From: Opitutia bacterium
GTDB taxonomy: Bacteria > Verrucomicrobiota > Verrucomicrobiae > Opitutales > Opitutaceae
NCBI GenBank assembly: GCA_947442255.1
Contig: CANEVO010000014.1
Span: 1-47,608, forward strand
DNA: 47,608 nt
Direction: 5' to 3'
In this document: piece by piece, positions 28,468-36,243 of the stretch
How the letters are laid out: the number at the start of each line of letters is the position of its first letter
How positions within the stretch are numbered: the first letter of the stretch is position 1
Made by a program: the position numbers and the translations under genes
Notes under the pieces: model-generated
What the model was told of the DNA's origin: nothing
Database searches by the model: none
The model's input: only the letters and a program-made list of their open reading frames with translations

Positions 28468-29454
28468 CCAATTGGCGGCACGACGGAGGCGATCGTTAAT
28501 CGCCTCGGCGAGGCCGCCACCGCCCGCCATTTCGACGTTGATTTTTGAAAATCCCAGTTTGTCGACCCGACGCAGCACCGCAAACAGGCTCTGGGCGGCT
28601 CCTTGGAGTGATCCCTTCTCATCCAGCCAGAACACGTTGGCGGCAGTTTTCTTAGCCGGCCGTCGGATGAGGATATAGGCTTCCTTCACCGTGGCACACC
28701 CATCAAGATAGCGATGCAGGAACACCGGGGTTCGTGGGCTATAGTGGCGTGACATCATGCCGGGAGCCAACTGGGCGAGGGTTGGGTGCGCAATTTTGCC
28801 TCCGCGGGTCACCCGGCAGCCGAGCACCTTCTCCAACTCACTCGCGGTGATCGCCCCGGGACGCAATAACTGTGGCCGGTTTGGATCTCGCAGGTCAACG
28901 ATGGTCGACTCCAATCCGATGGAGGACGGCCCTCCTTCGAGAATGTAGGAAATCCTGTCACCCAATCCATCCCGAACATGCGCGGCTGTGGTTGGACTAA
29001 CATATCCGAAGCGGTTCGCACTCGGCGCGGCCAGGGGCAGCCCCGTCTGCGCCAGCAATCGCCGGAAGATCGGATGGCTCGGCATCCGTACTGCCACACT
29101 ATCTCGTCCGGCGGTCACGATATCTGGCACGATCTCGGTTTTCGGCAGGACGATGGTCAGGGGCCCAGGCCAGAACCGCTTGGCTAGCCGCAGAGCGGTA
29201 TCGCTTGGTTTACAGAGCAGCGGAAGCTCTTTCAGCGAGTGAATGTGGACAATCAACGGATCGATTCTTGGACGGCCCTTGGCGCGAAATATCTTTGCGC
29301 AGGCCAGGGGATTCAACGCGTTGGCTGCCAACCCATAGACCGTCTCTGTCGGCACGGCCACCATCTCACCCTCCTTTAGGCGGGAGGCCAGAAAGGCCAG
29401 ATTGCGGGTCGTCCCACGGTAGGTGCGGGCAAGTGGGCGCGTCGGCTGAGGCAT
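28465..29454 (-). CDS. tsaC: Threonylcarbamoyl-AMP synthase (Sua5/YrdC type)
   Basis: A 329-residue enzyme that makes threonylcarbamoyl-AMP from threonine, bicarbonate and ATP for the t6A37 modification of ANN-decoding tRNAs. The YrdC fold covers residues 15-205: VAVPTETVYGLAANA, FRAKGRPRIDPLIVHI with the KxR nucleotide site, FWPGPLTIVLP, VAVRMPSHPI and APSANRFGYVSPT. LESTIVDL and LLRPGAIT close it. The extra 120 residues form the C-terminal Sua5 domain (LAPGMMSRHYSP, then AILRR-like helices), so this is the long Sua5 form. ATG 29454 is chosen over GTG 29460. It follows the rpsR terminator by only six bases. Confidence 0.93.
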   Translation of the reverse strand: MPQPTRPLARTYRGTTRNLAFLASRLKEGEMVAVPTETVYGLAANALNPLACAKIFRAKGRPRIDPLIVHIHSLKELPLLCKPSDTALRLAKRFWPGPLTIVLPKTEIVPDIVTAGRDSVAVRMPSHPIFRRLLAQTGLPLAAPSANRFGYVSPTTAAHVRDGLGDRISYILEGGPSSIGLESTIVDLRDPNRPQLLRPGAITASELEKVLGCRVTRGGKIAHPTLAQLAPGMMSRHYSPRTPVFLHRYLDGCATVKEAYILIRRPAKKTAANVFWLDEKGSLQGAAQSLFAVLRRVDKLGFSKINVEMAGGGGLAEAINDRLRRAANW

Positions 29455-29459
29455 GGACA

Positions 29460-29491
29460 CAAAAAAGGCCGGAGGATTAACTCCGGCCTTT
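29460..29491 (-). terminator. Rho-independent terminator after rpsR
   Basis: On the minus strand AAAGGCCGGAG pairs with CTCCGGCCTTT around a short AT-rich loop, then a run of six T. It lies 21 bases after the rpsR stop and ends six bases before the tsaC ATG, so tsaC needs read-through or its own start signal inside this stretch. Confidence 0.9.
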
Positions 29492-29512
29492 GATAATTCA
29501 GGTGAGCAGGCT

Positions 29513-29707
29513 TTACTGGGCCAGCAACATGTTGCGCGACTGCTTCAGCGTCCGGGTGACGGCCCGCTGATGCTTGGCAGACAAGCCGGTGTATTTGCGG
29601 GGCAGAATCTTGCCGGTGTCGGTGACGTAACTCCGCATGACCTGCGGGTTCGTAAACGGAATTTCCGCCGGCGTGGGAGTCTGCTGCTTTTGTTCGGTTG
29701 TGCTCAT
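29513..29707 (-). CDS. rpsR: 30S ribosomal protein S18 (bS18)
   Basis: A 64-residue basic protein with the S18 signature: PFTNPQVMRSYVTDTGKILP, then RKYTGLSAKHQRAVTRTLKQ, SRNMLLAQ. It binds 16S rRNA next to S6 in the small subunit platform. It starts at ATG 29707; the frame opens further upstream at 29752 but those residues are not part of the family. It is transcribed alone here, away from rpsF and rplI, with a strong terminator after it. Confidence 0.95.
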   Translation of the reverse strand: MSTTEQKQQTPTPAEIPFTNPQVMRSYVTDTGKILPRKYTGLSAKHQRAVTRTLKQSRNMLLAQ

Positions 29708-29805
29708 GCTCGAAAGGAACGGAGAACGTGGGATGGCATCGAGGGTTGTCAACCCGCAATTGGGCGCCTGTCCGCATCGATGGATGGCGGACAGGTGTCC
29801 GTCTA

Positions 29806-31563
29806 CTACGGCTGTTCCTGAAGGTGAACGATTCGGCCGCCCACCACGGTAGCGGCAACTTTCATGCCTTTAATCTGCTCCTCGCTGCAGATCATGAAGT
29901 CTTCGGCCAGAATCGCGAGATCTCCTAATTTTCCGACCTCGATCGAGCCGGTGTTCTTTTCATCGAAGGTCAGGTACGCCGCGTCGATGGTCACCATGCG
30001 GAGCGCTTCTTCGCGCGACACTTTCTGATCCTCGCCGTGGATACGGCCACTCTCGGTCTTTCGGCTGATCGCAACATACATCGCCAGAAATGGATTGTAG
30101 GGATTGAGTGCCCGGTCGGGGTCGACGCCCTGCATGTGATCGGCGTTAATTGTCACTTTGACGCCACCCTTCAGCCAATCTCTCAGTCCGATCATGTGGT
30201 TGCCTCGCTCCTGGCCGATCGTGTCGATGAGCGCGTCGCCATCTTTGTAATACCACATGGGCTGGGTGTCGACGACCACGCCGAGCTTCTTCGCGCGTTG
30301 CACGGTTTCGGGATTCGGGAGATAGGCATGAATCAGGTTGTAGCGGCGTCCGCTGATCGGGCTTTCGCGCTCAATGGTTTCGAGGGCTTCCAGGACCGCA
30401 TCGACACCGGCATCGCCCGCCACATGCGAGGACATCTGCCATCCGGCCAGATGACCGGCCCTAATAATTGCCAGGATGTCCGATTTCGGAGTCATCAGTT
30501 CACCGCGATTGGTGGCGTCCGGAAGGTCATAGTAGCGGGCGGAGCCGGCAGCCAGATAGGGTTCCCGCAGGTAGGCGGTCCCGTAGAGGAGGCCCCCGTC
30601 GATCCGCAGCTTGAGCGCGCCGGCCTTGACCCACTCATCGCCTTCACCCGGCTTCAGTGGCAGGCTCTTGATTTGGTTGAGCGCATTCCCGATGCCCTGA
30701 TATCCAATGCCGATCGTCAGGGTGGACCGGACATTCAGCCGTCCCTGTTTTTTCAACTCGTTGTAGACCTGAAATGTGCTCGGATCGGTGCGGCGATCGT
30801 TGATGCTCGTAATGCCGACGGAATTGTAGTGCCGGTGCACGTTCTCCAGCTCCTTGAGCAGCATCTCCGGCGTCAAAGTGGGAGCGGGCGGCAGGTACGG
30901 TTCAATCAATGCCCGGGCATTGCGGATCATCCCCGTCGGGTTGCCCTGGTTGTCGCGCACGATCCGGCCTTGTTCCGGGTTGGGGCTGTCGCGCGTGATT
31001 CCCGCGGCCTTGAGGGCTGCCGTGTTGAGAATTTGGACCTGGTTGATGCCCGCGTACATCCAGTCAAACACGACGGGACGATCGCTGACCATCGCGTCCA
31101 ACTCCTCGCGGGTCGGAAAGCGGGCCTCCTTGAAGCGGGTGAGATCGACGCGCGGGATCCGGATCCATGTTCCGGGCTTGGTGATGGCAGCCTTCTGGCG
31201 CACCCACTCGCTGATCTCGGTCATCGAACTCAATTGTCGGAACGGCTGGTCCGCCTCGCCTCGGGCGACGCCGATCGCATGGGTGTGCGATTCAATCAGG
31301 CCGGGCAGCACGCTCTTGCCTCGGGCATTGAGCACCCGCGTGGTGATTCCGATGTGGGCATTGGCGCCGGCATTGTTGCCGACGTAGACGAACCGGCCGC
31401 CGCGGATGGCCACCGCTTCGGCGACCGAAGAAGAGCCATCCATGGTAATGACCTTGCCGTTGAGAACGACGACGTCGGCCGGGTCTTCCGCCGCTCGACC
31501 TGACAGCACCGTGAAGATGCTGGCGGCGAGGGCCGCGAACAATGGGAGTGGGAGGATTTTCAT
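29806..31563 (-). CDS. Secreted amidohydrolase, YtcJ-like (amidohydrolase 3 family)
   Basis: A 585-residue metal-dependent hydrolase. A signal peptide (residues 1-24, FAALAASIFTVLSGRAAE) sends it to the periplasm. Family marks are VVLNGKVITMDGS, VAIRGGRFVYVG, LPGLIESHTHAIG with the HxH metal ligands, and the C-terminal RMVTIDAAYLTFDEKNTGSI followed by VGKLGDLAILAEDFM. Central sequences LKLRIDGGLLYG, SSHVAGDAG and TINADHMQG provide further metal or substrate residues. The group is broad (amidase or cyclic-imidase type reactions), so the substrate is unknown. It follows tRNA-Arg by 30 bases on the same strand and precedes rpsR. Confidence 0.9.
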   Translation of the reverse strand: MKILPLPLFAALAASIFTVLSGRAAEDPADVVVLNGKVITMDGSSSVAEAVAIRGGRFVYVGNNAGANAHIGITTRVLNARGKSVLPGLIESHTHAIGVARGEADQPFRQLSSMTEISEWVRQKAAITKPGTWIRIPRVDLTRFKEARFPTREELDAMVSDRPVVFDWMYAGINQVQILNTAALKAAGITRDSPNPEQGRIVRDNQGNPTGMIRNARALIEPYLPPAPTLTPEMLLKELENVHRHYNSVGITSINDRRTDPSTFQVYNELKKQGRLNVRSTLTIGIGYQGIGNALNQIKSLPLKPGEGDEWVKAGALKLRIDGGLLYGTAYLREPYLAAGSARYYDLPDATNRGELMTPKSDILAIIRAGHLAGWQMSSHVAGDAGVDAVLEALETIERESPISGRRYNLIHAYLPNPETVQRAKKLGVVVDTQPMWYYKDGDALIDTIGQERGNHMIGLRDWLKGGVKVTINADHMQGVDPDRALNPYNPFLAMYVAISRKTESGRIHGEDQKVSREEALRMVTIDAAYLTFDEKNTGSIEVGKLGDLAILAEDFMICSEEQIKGMKVAATVVGGRIVHLQEQP

Positions 31564-31592
31564 GATTGGGGTTCCGATTCGGGAAATCTGGC

Positions 31593-31668
31593 TGGTGCCC
31601 CTGCCCGGACTTGAACCGGGATCGACGGTTTAGGAAACCGCTGCTCTATCCAGTTGAGCTACGGGGAC
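31593..31668 (-). tRNA. tRNA-Arg (CCU anticodon)
   Basis: The minus strand folds as a complete tRNA: acceptor GTCCCCG/CAGGGGC, D arm GCTC-AACTGGATA-GAGC, anticodon stem CGGTT/AACCG with loop TTCCTAA (anticodon CCT), T arm CCCGG-TTCAAGT-CCGGG, and an encoded CCA at 31593-31595. The acceptor stem has a G-U pair at 2:71 and a C-A mismatch at 6:67. Confidence 0.93.
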
Positions 31669-31861
31669 AGTTTAAGACGACGGGAGGCTGAGACGATTAG
31701 GTGTTCAGGAAAAAATCCGGCAAGCAGTTTCGCCGCCGGCAGCGGTCCGTTCCCTGCGATCGCACCGCGGAGACGTGGTGAGTTCCGGGCTGCCGAGATG
31801 CCGAGCTCAAATCCAGACCAGGCTTCCGCGTTTGGCCGGCCACCTGCTGTCGTTTGGGTTC

Positions 31862-32461
31862 ATGCGCCCCAAGAAAGTCGCGATTCTCACCGCCGGAGGG
31901 GCTGGCACCGTGTCTTAACGCCGCCATCGCGGGACTGATCGAGCGGTACACGCAGGCGGCGCCAATCCGCGGATGCTGATCGTTCACGAGGTCATGGATC
32001 GGGCCGGCAACGTCATCGTGTTCATCAGCGAAGGCGCGGGCGTCGAGAGTATCGTCGTAGAAATGACGGCTCGCGGACAGGAAGTGTCTCGGGATGCCTT
32101 TGGGCACGTGAAGCTCGATGCCGTCAATCCAGGCAAATGGTTCGGCGAGCAATTCGCGCGCATGCTCGGAGCCGAGAAAGTGTTCGTGCAGAAGAGTGGC
32201 TATTTTGCGCGGTCGGCCTCAGCCAATCCGGCCGATCTCGCCCTGATCGATCGTTGCGTCGAGCACTCGGTGGGCTGCGCGCTGCGCCGGGAAAGCGGAG
32301 TGGTCGGCGAGGATGAGGGTCGCGGGAATGAGCTTCGAGCGATCGAATTCAATCGCATCAAAGGTGGCAAACCGTTCGCCACGAATGCGGCTTGGTTCGA
32401 CGAAATCTTGCGGGCCATCGCCCAGCCGAAATTGGCCCCGGTCGCCGCGGCGCCGCACTGA
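31862..32461 (+). pseudogene. Pyrophosphate-dependent phosphofructokinase, frameshifted and internally deleted
   Basis: ATG 31862 opens with MRPKKVAILTAGG, the N-terminus of a PPi-type phosphofructokinase. One extra base then shifts the frame; LAPCLNAAIAGLIERYTQ continues in the next frame until a TGA. From 31973 the original frame resumes at LIVHEVMDRAGNVIVFISEG and runs to the C-terminus: GAGVESIVVEMTARG, then AEKVFVQKSGYFARSA, and NPADLALIDRCVEHSVG. Over half of the usual 400 or so residues are missing, including most of the substrate-binding region. The gene cannot make an active enzyme; PPi- or ATP-PFK must be encoded elsewhere if glycolysis operates. It lies between tRNA-Arg and the gsp operon. 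Confidence 0.85.
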
Positions 32462-32533
32462 GTCGCGTGGTCCCCGAGATTTCCCCGGCGTGGGAGCCGG
32501 GATTATTCCGATGAAGCCGAGGCGGGCGCAACT

Positions 32534-32562
32534 TGCCCCGATGTCTGGACGTCTCGACAATC
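32534..32562 (+). promoter_or_regulatory. Candidate promoter for the gsp operon
   Basis: TTGCCC (32534-32539) and GACAAT (32557-32562) are spaced 17 bases apart, each matching four of six sigma-70 consensus positions, and lie 27 bases before the gspG ATG. This is a weak but well-placed candidate. Confidence 0.3.
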
Positions 32563-32588
32563 TGTCCGGTCCAAACAACATCCGCCCC

Positions 32589-33086
32589 ATGCGATCATCG
32601 TCCGCATTCTCCGTCCTAAAATCACGTCTCGACCACGGCTTGACCGTTCGGGCTGCCTCGGCCCGCGGATTCACGCTCCTGGAAATTTTGGTGGTGCTCC
32701 TCATTCTCGGCCTGCTCGCTGGCCTCGCGATCACCAACGTCGACAAGATTTTCGGCGGGGCCCAAGTGGACACGACCCGGCTGTTCGTCAGCCAGAGCAT
32801 GAAGTTGCCCTTGAACGCCTATCGGGCGTCGATGGGGGAGTTTCCCTCCACGAGTGATGGCTTGCAGGCCTTGGTGAGCGCCCCGGGCAGCCGGGCCGAG
32901 CGCTGGCGCGGACCCTACATCGAGGGCAGTCTGCCGCTCGATCCGTGGAAGGAGCCGTACCAATACGTTTACCCAGGCCAGCGCAACAAGGGTGGCTACG
33001 ACCTCTGGTCGAAGGGACCCGACAAGCAGACCGGCACCGAGGACGATATTGGCAACTGGGATTCTGCGACGCCCGAGACCAAGTAA
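32589..33086 (+). CDS. gspG: Type II secretion major pseudopilin GspG
   Basis: A 165-residue major pseudopilin that polymerises into the type II secretion pseudopilus in the periplasm. The prepilin site is ARG|FTLLEILVVLLILGLLAG: cleavage after G27, methylated F at +1 and E at +5. The mature part has the standard GspG features: STSDGLQALV, WRGPYIEGSLPLDPWKEPY, and the calcium-binding loop region GYDLWSKGPDKQTGTEDDIGN. The frame extends upstream to 32313, but the leader fits ATG 32589. It heads gspG-H-I-J-K-L-M. Confidence 0.93.
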   Translation: MRSSSAFSVLKSRLDHGLTVRAASARGFTLLEILVVLLILGLLAGLAITNVDKIFGGAQVDTTRLFVSQSMKLPLNAYRASMGEFPSTSDGLQALVSAPGSRAERWRGPYIEGSLPLDPWKEPYQYVYPGQRNKGGYDLWSKGPDKQTGTEDDIGNWDSATPETK

Positions 33087-33147
33087 GCGTCGTGCGCGCC
33101 TCCCCGTCATCCGCGGTCCGGATGGCATAACCTTCCCTCTTCGTCCT

Positions 33148-33780
33148 GTGTTGCTGACGCGTTTTCAGGCGAATGGTGCACTGAAGGTGCGGACGGGGAG
33201 GTTCGCGGTGGGCGTGGCGCCGGTCATCGAGGGCAGGCGCTGCCGCGGGGCGGGTGGGTTCACGCTGCTGGAGATCCTTCTCGCGATCCTGATCATCGGA
33301 CTGGTCGGCGCAGCCCTGATTGGCGGCTCAGCCCAATTATTGAATGAGCGGCCGGTTGCCGCGGAGGATGTTTTCTGGTCGGCGGTTCAGGAGGCCCGGA
33401 AGGCGGCGCTCAAATCCGAGCGCGAGATGCGCCTGAAGTTCGATCGGGAGAAGAAGCGATTCCTCCTGTTCGATGGGAATGCCACCACGGCCCCTTCCGC
33501 CGACGGGCTGACGATGGAAGAAACGCCGCTGAAGGAGTTCCCCGTGGCCGCCGCCACGCCGGAAATGACGGTCGAGTTTCTCGTCCAAGCGAAGGGCGGA
33601 AACGCCATTCTCGTCGGTGGCGTACTGCTGGAATCGCAACCGATTCCCTATGTGACTTTCTATGCCGATGGCACCTGCACGGCCTTTCGGTTGCAGATTT
33701 TTCGGACCGGAGGAGTTCAGGTACTGTCAGTTGATCCCTGGACGTGCGCGCCGGTGCTGAACATGAAAGGCTCGCCGTGA
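33148..33780 (+). CDS. gspH: Type II secretion minor pseudopilin GspH-like
   Basis: A pseudopilin of about 210 residues with a prepilin motif GAGG|FTLLEILLAILIIGLV (E at +5), followed by a GspH-like domain: VFWSAVQEARKAALKSER, then MRLKFDREKKRFLLFDG, then VTFYADGTCTAFRLQIF. It belongs to the pseudopilus tip complex of H, I, J and K. The start codon is uncertain; GTG 33148 gives a leader of about 36 residues, and GTG 33208 would give a shorter one. It overlaps gspI (GTGA). Identity as GspH is by motif and gene order. Confidence 0.8.
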   Translation: MLLTRFQANGALKVRTGRFAVGVAPVIEGRRCRGAGGFTLLEILLAILIIGLVGAALIGGSAQLLNERPVAAEDVFWSAVQEARKAALKSEREMRLKFDREKKRFLLFDGNATTAPSADGLTMEETPLKEFPVAAATPEMTVEFLVQAKGGNAILVGGVLLESQPIPYVTFYADGTCTAFRLQIFRTGGVQVLSVDPWTCAPVLNMKGSP

Positions 33781-34271
33781 CGGACCGCCGGCCAGCTGCT
33801 GGCATGTCCGCCATGGGCCACCGCGGAGGCTTCACCCTCGTGGAGGTGCTGGTCGCTCTCGCGATTTTCGCGCTGACGGCCGTGGTGCTCGGTTCGGCGT
33901 ATCTGAATGTCCTGAACAGCTACGAGGTCGTGACGCGAACGGCGCAGATCAGCGAGGATGCGGCCTTCGCCCGGCAGTTGGTCCTGACCGAGCCCGACCG
34001 GGAGAAGCTCGAACTCGGCGGCGACTTCGAGGGTGCCGGCGGCCGGCAGGTCAACTGGGATGCGGAGATCGAATCCACGACGATGGCGGACCTCTTCGGC
34101 GTGACCTTCACGTGCACGATCACCGAACCCGGCCGGCCCGAGTCGGAGAAGTTCACTCAGAAGTTCACGCTGCTCCGTCCCACCTGGTCGATCGATCCTG
34201 CCGAACGCAGCAAGCTCAAGGAAGAGACGCGGACCCGGATTCTCGAGATCCAGGGAAGGCTGGCCAAATGA
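33777..34271 (+). CDS. gspI: Type II secretion minor pseudopilin GspI-like
   Basis: A 164-residue pseudopilin starting at GTG 33777, which overlaps the stop of the preceding gene. The prepilin site is GHRGG|FTLVEVLVALAIFAL (E at +5), the sequence most typical of GspI. A short periplasmic domain follows (LVLTEPDREKLELGGDFEGA, then FTCTITEPGRPESE). It is expected to nucleate the pseudopilus tip with GspJ and GspK. Its stop overlaps the gspJ start (ATGA). Confidence 0.82.
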   Translation: MTDRRPAAGMSAMGHRGGFTLVEVLVALAIFALTAVVLGSAYLNVLNSYEVVTRTAQISEDAAFARQLVLTEPDREKLELGGDFEGAGGRQVNWDAEIESTTMADLFGVTFTCTITEPGRPESEKFTQKFTLLRPTWSIDPAERSKLKEETRTRILEIQGRLAK

Positions 34272-35008
34272 AAGGGGGATACTGGACCTTCGATGCCGGG
34301 TCCCGGCATGCCCGGCTGCCCTCTGCGATCAAGTTCCGCCGGATGAGCAGCGAGCCCCGTCAATTCAAGGCGCGCGACGCCTTTACCCTGCTGGAAATTC
34401 TCCTCGCGCTCGCGCTGGTCGGATTGCTGCTCGTGGCGCTCAACACGTTTGTCTTCTCGATGGGCGAGTTGTGGGGACGCGGCACGGATGGGCGGCTCTT
34501 CGATCAACATGTCCGCGCCGTAACCCGGTTCCTCGAGGAGGAACTCCGCGCCGCGGCGTTGCCCCCGGCGGCCCGGCCCGATTCAGCTCCGATTGGTTTG
34601 GAGGAGATTCGACCCGAAAATGGAATGACCGAGCACCTGTTGACGTTCGAATTGCCCGCCGGCAGCCGGCTGTTCTTCTGGCCAGAACGGCCGTTGCCGG
34701 AGGTCGTCACCTCTCTCCAGGTTCGTCCGAACGAGGGATTGCTCCTCCTCTGGCATTCGCGACTGGAAAATAATTTCGACACCGATCCGCCCCGCGAAAC
34801 GATCGTCTCTCCCATGGTCACGACCCTAGCGTATGACTATTTTGAACCGGACTTCAATCGGTGGACGACCGAGAGCCGGCTCAAAATGGATCAACAGGGA
34901 AGTCCGATGGCCCCGCAAAGACTGCGGGTGACATTCGCCTACGAAAAGATGACACGCGAGAGCGTGATTACGTTGCCTACGCCGCGCGAAGGTCTGCCGA
35001 TGTTTTGA
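34268..35008 (+). CDS. gspJ: Type II secretion minor pseudopilin GspJ-like
   Basis: A 246-residue pseudopilin with the motif RDA|FTLLEILLALALVGLLL. The residue before the cleavage site is Ala, where Gly is usual, though peptidases tolerate Ala. The periplasmic part has VTRFLEEELRAAALPP and a long beta-rich domain ending in VTFAYEKM and VITLPT. Length and position (after gspI, before gspK) support GspJ. The start overlaps the gspI stop by ATGA. A second start (Met 26, MSSEPRQ) is also possible. Confidence 0.8.
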   Translation: MKGGYWTFDAGSRHARLPSAIKFRRMSSEPRQFKARDAFTLLEILLALALVGLLLVALNTFVFSMGELWGRGTDGRLFDQHVRAVTRFLEEELRAAALPPAARPDSAPIGLEEIRPENGMTEHLLTFELPAGSRLFFWPERPLPEVVTSLQVRPNEGLLLLWHSRLENNFDTDPPRETIVSPMVTTLAYDYFEPDFNRWTTESRLKMDQQGSPMAPQRLRVTFAYEKMTRESVITLPTPREGLPMF

Positions 35009-35010
35009 TC

Positions 35011-36243
35011 ATGCACCACATGAGCCAGATGGAGATGGCGGGAGGGAGTAATCGTCGACGAGTCGAGGTAAACTCTCATGCCAGTGGCGCGCTGCTTCGC
35101 ACGCGCGGTTCGGTCCTCGTGATCGTGATGGTGACTCTGCTGTTTACGGCCTTCGCCTTGATCGCCTTCATCGAGAAGGCGTCGAATGACTTGCTGGTGG
35201 AACAACGAGCCTCTCAAAACCGTCGTCTGCGGATCGAGGCCTATTCGGCACTCGAGACCACGCTGGCCGTGCTCGAGGAGTTCCGGACAGTGGGCAACGG
35301 CCTGCATAATCCCGCGGAGGGTTGGTCGGATCCCCTTGGTTTCGCGACCTACATTCCAGCGGACGATCGCACCGTCGAAGTCACTTTCGACGACGAGAGC
35401 GGGAAGATCTCCCTGCCGCGGGCGAGCGCGGTGAACTTGACCAATCTCTTTCTGAATTGGGGCATTGTTCAAACCGAGGCCGAGGATCTGGCGGATTCAC
35501 TGATGGGCTGGATGAAACCAAACCATGTCTATGCGTCGGCAATCGTGCCCGATTACGGACAGGGCGCACTACCGTTCGAAGCGCCGGGACGTCCGTTGCG
35601 TTCCTTTCATGAGTTGGCGGCGGTCGACAAGGTTCGGGATAAATTTTACGATGCCGAGGGTCGGCCGAACGAGTACTGGCGCCGCTTCGTCGCCGCGGTT
35701 TCGCTCTACGATTTCCAACGCCCCAACATCAACGGCGCCAAACCCGACACCCTGGCCGCGCTCGGTCTGCTGGATGAAACCCAGCAGGCGAATGTCACCG
35801 ACTACCTGAAGGGCAGCGGTAATTTCATGGCGCAGGGTCCCGGGTTCTTTCGGGACGTCGTCCAAGCGCAGCAGATCGCGGGGCCTTCCGGTGACTTAAG
35901 GACCTTTTCCACGATGATTAGCGCGCTGTCGCTCAACGTAACCGTGCGCGAAGGTGGAGCGGAATTTAGGCTGGCGACCCTCATCGCCCCGCTCGATGGG
36001 GCCACGGCGGTGCAAACGACGGCAACTTCGCAGCGCACGCAGGCGTCTGCCACCGGAACCCAAACGACCAAGCAACAGTCAAACCGCCCGAACGCGTCCC
36101 AAGCGCGAGCCCCGGCGGCCGCGGCGGCGGGTCAATCCGCGAATTTCCGGAAACTGCGGTATCCTTTTACACTCTTGGAAATGCGCGAGAATGCTGAGAC
36201 TTCTCAGCAGGCTCCTTCTGCGACCACCTTTTCTGCCAACTGA
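35011..36243 (+). CDS. gspK: Type II secretion minor pseudopilin GspK-like
   Basis: A 410-residue protein of the large GspK type. Its prepilin-like segment RTRG|SVLVIVMVTLLFTAFALI lacks the Glu at +5, as is normal for GspK, which caps the tip. The periplasmic domain has GKISLPRASAVNLTNLFLN and ADSLMGWMKPN (the usual helical GspK domains), then INGAKPDTLAALGLL. The C-terminal 70 residues are rich in Gln, Thr, Ala and Ser, a low-complexity tail not typical of GspK. It begins two bases after the gspJ stop. Confidence 0.82.
   Translation: MHHMSQMEMAGGSNRRRVEVNSHASGALLRTRGSVLVIVMVTLLFTAFALIAFIEKASNDLLVEQRASQNRRLRIEAYSALETTLAVLEEFRTVGNGLHNPAEGWSDPLGFATYIPADDRTVEVTFDDESGKISLPRASAVNLTNLFLNWGIVQTEAEDLADSLMGWMKPNHVYASAIVPDYGQGALPFEAPGRPLRSFHELAAVDKVRDKFYDAEGRPNEYWRRFVAAVSLYDFQRPNINGAKPDTLAALGLLDETQQANVTDYLKGSGNFMAQGPGFFRDVVQAQQIAGPSGDLRTFSTMISALSLNVTVREGGAEFRLATLIAPLDGATAVQTTATSQRTQASATGTQTTKQQSNRPNASQARAPAAAAAGQSANFRKLRYPFTLLEMRENAETSQQAPSATTFSAN

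Noticed and set aside
30037..31503. 488-codon plus-strand frame opposite the amidohydrolase
   Set aside because: Shadow of a clear secreted amidohydrolase; no family features.
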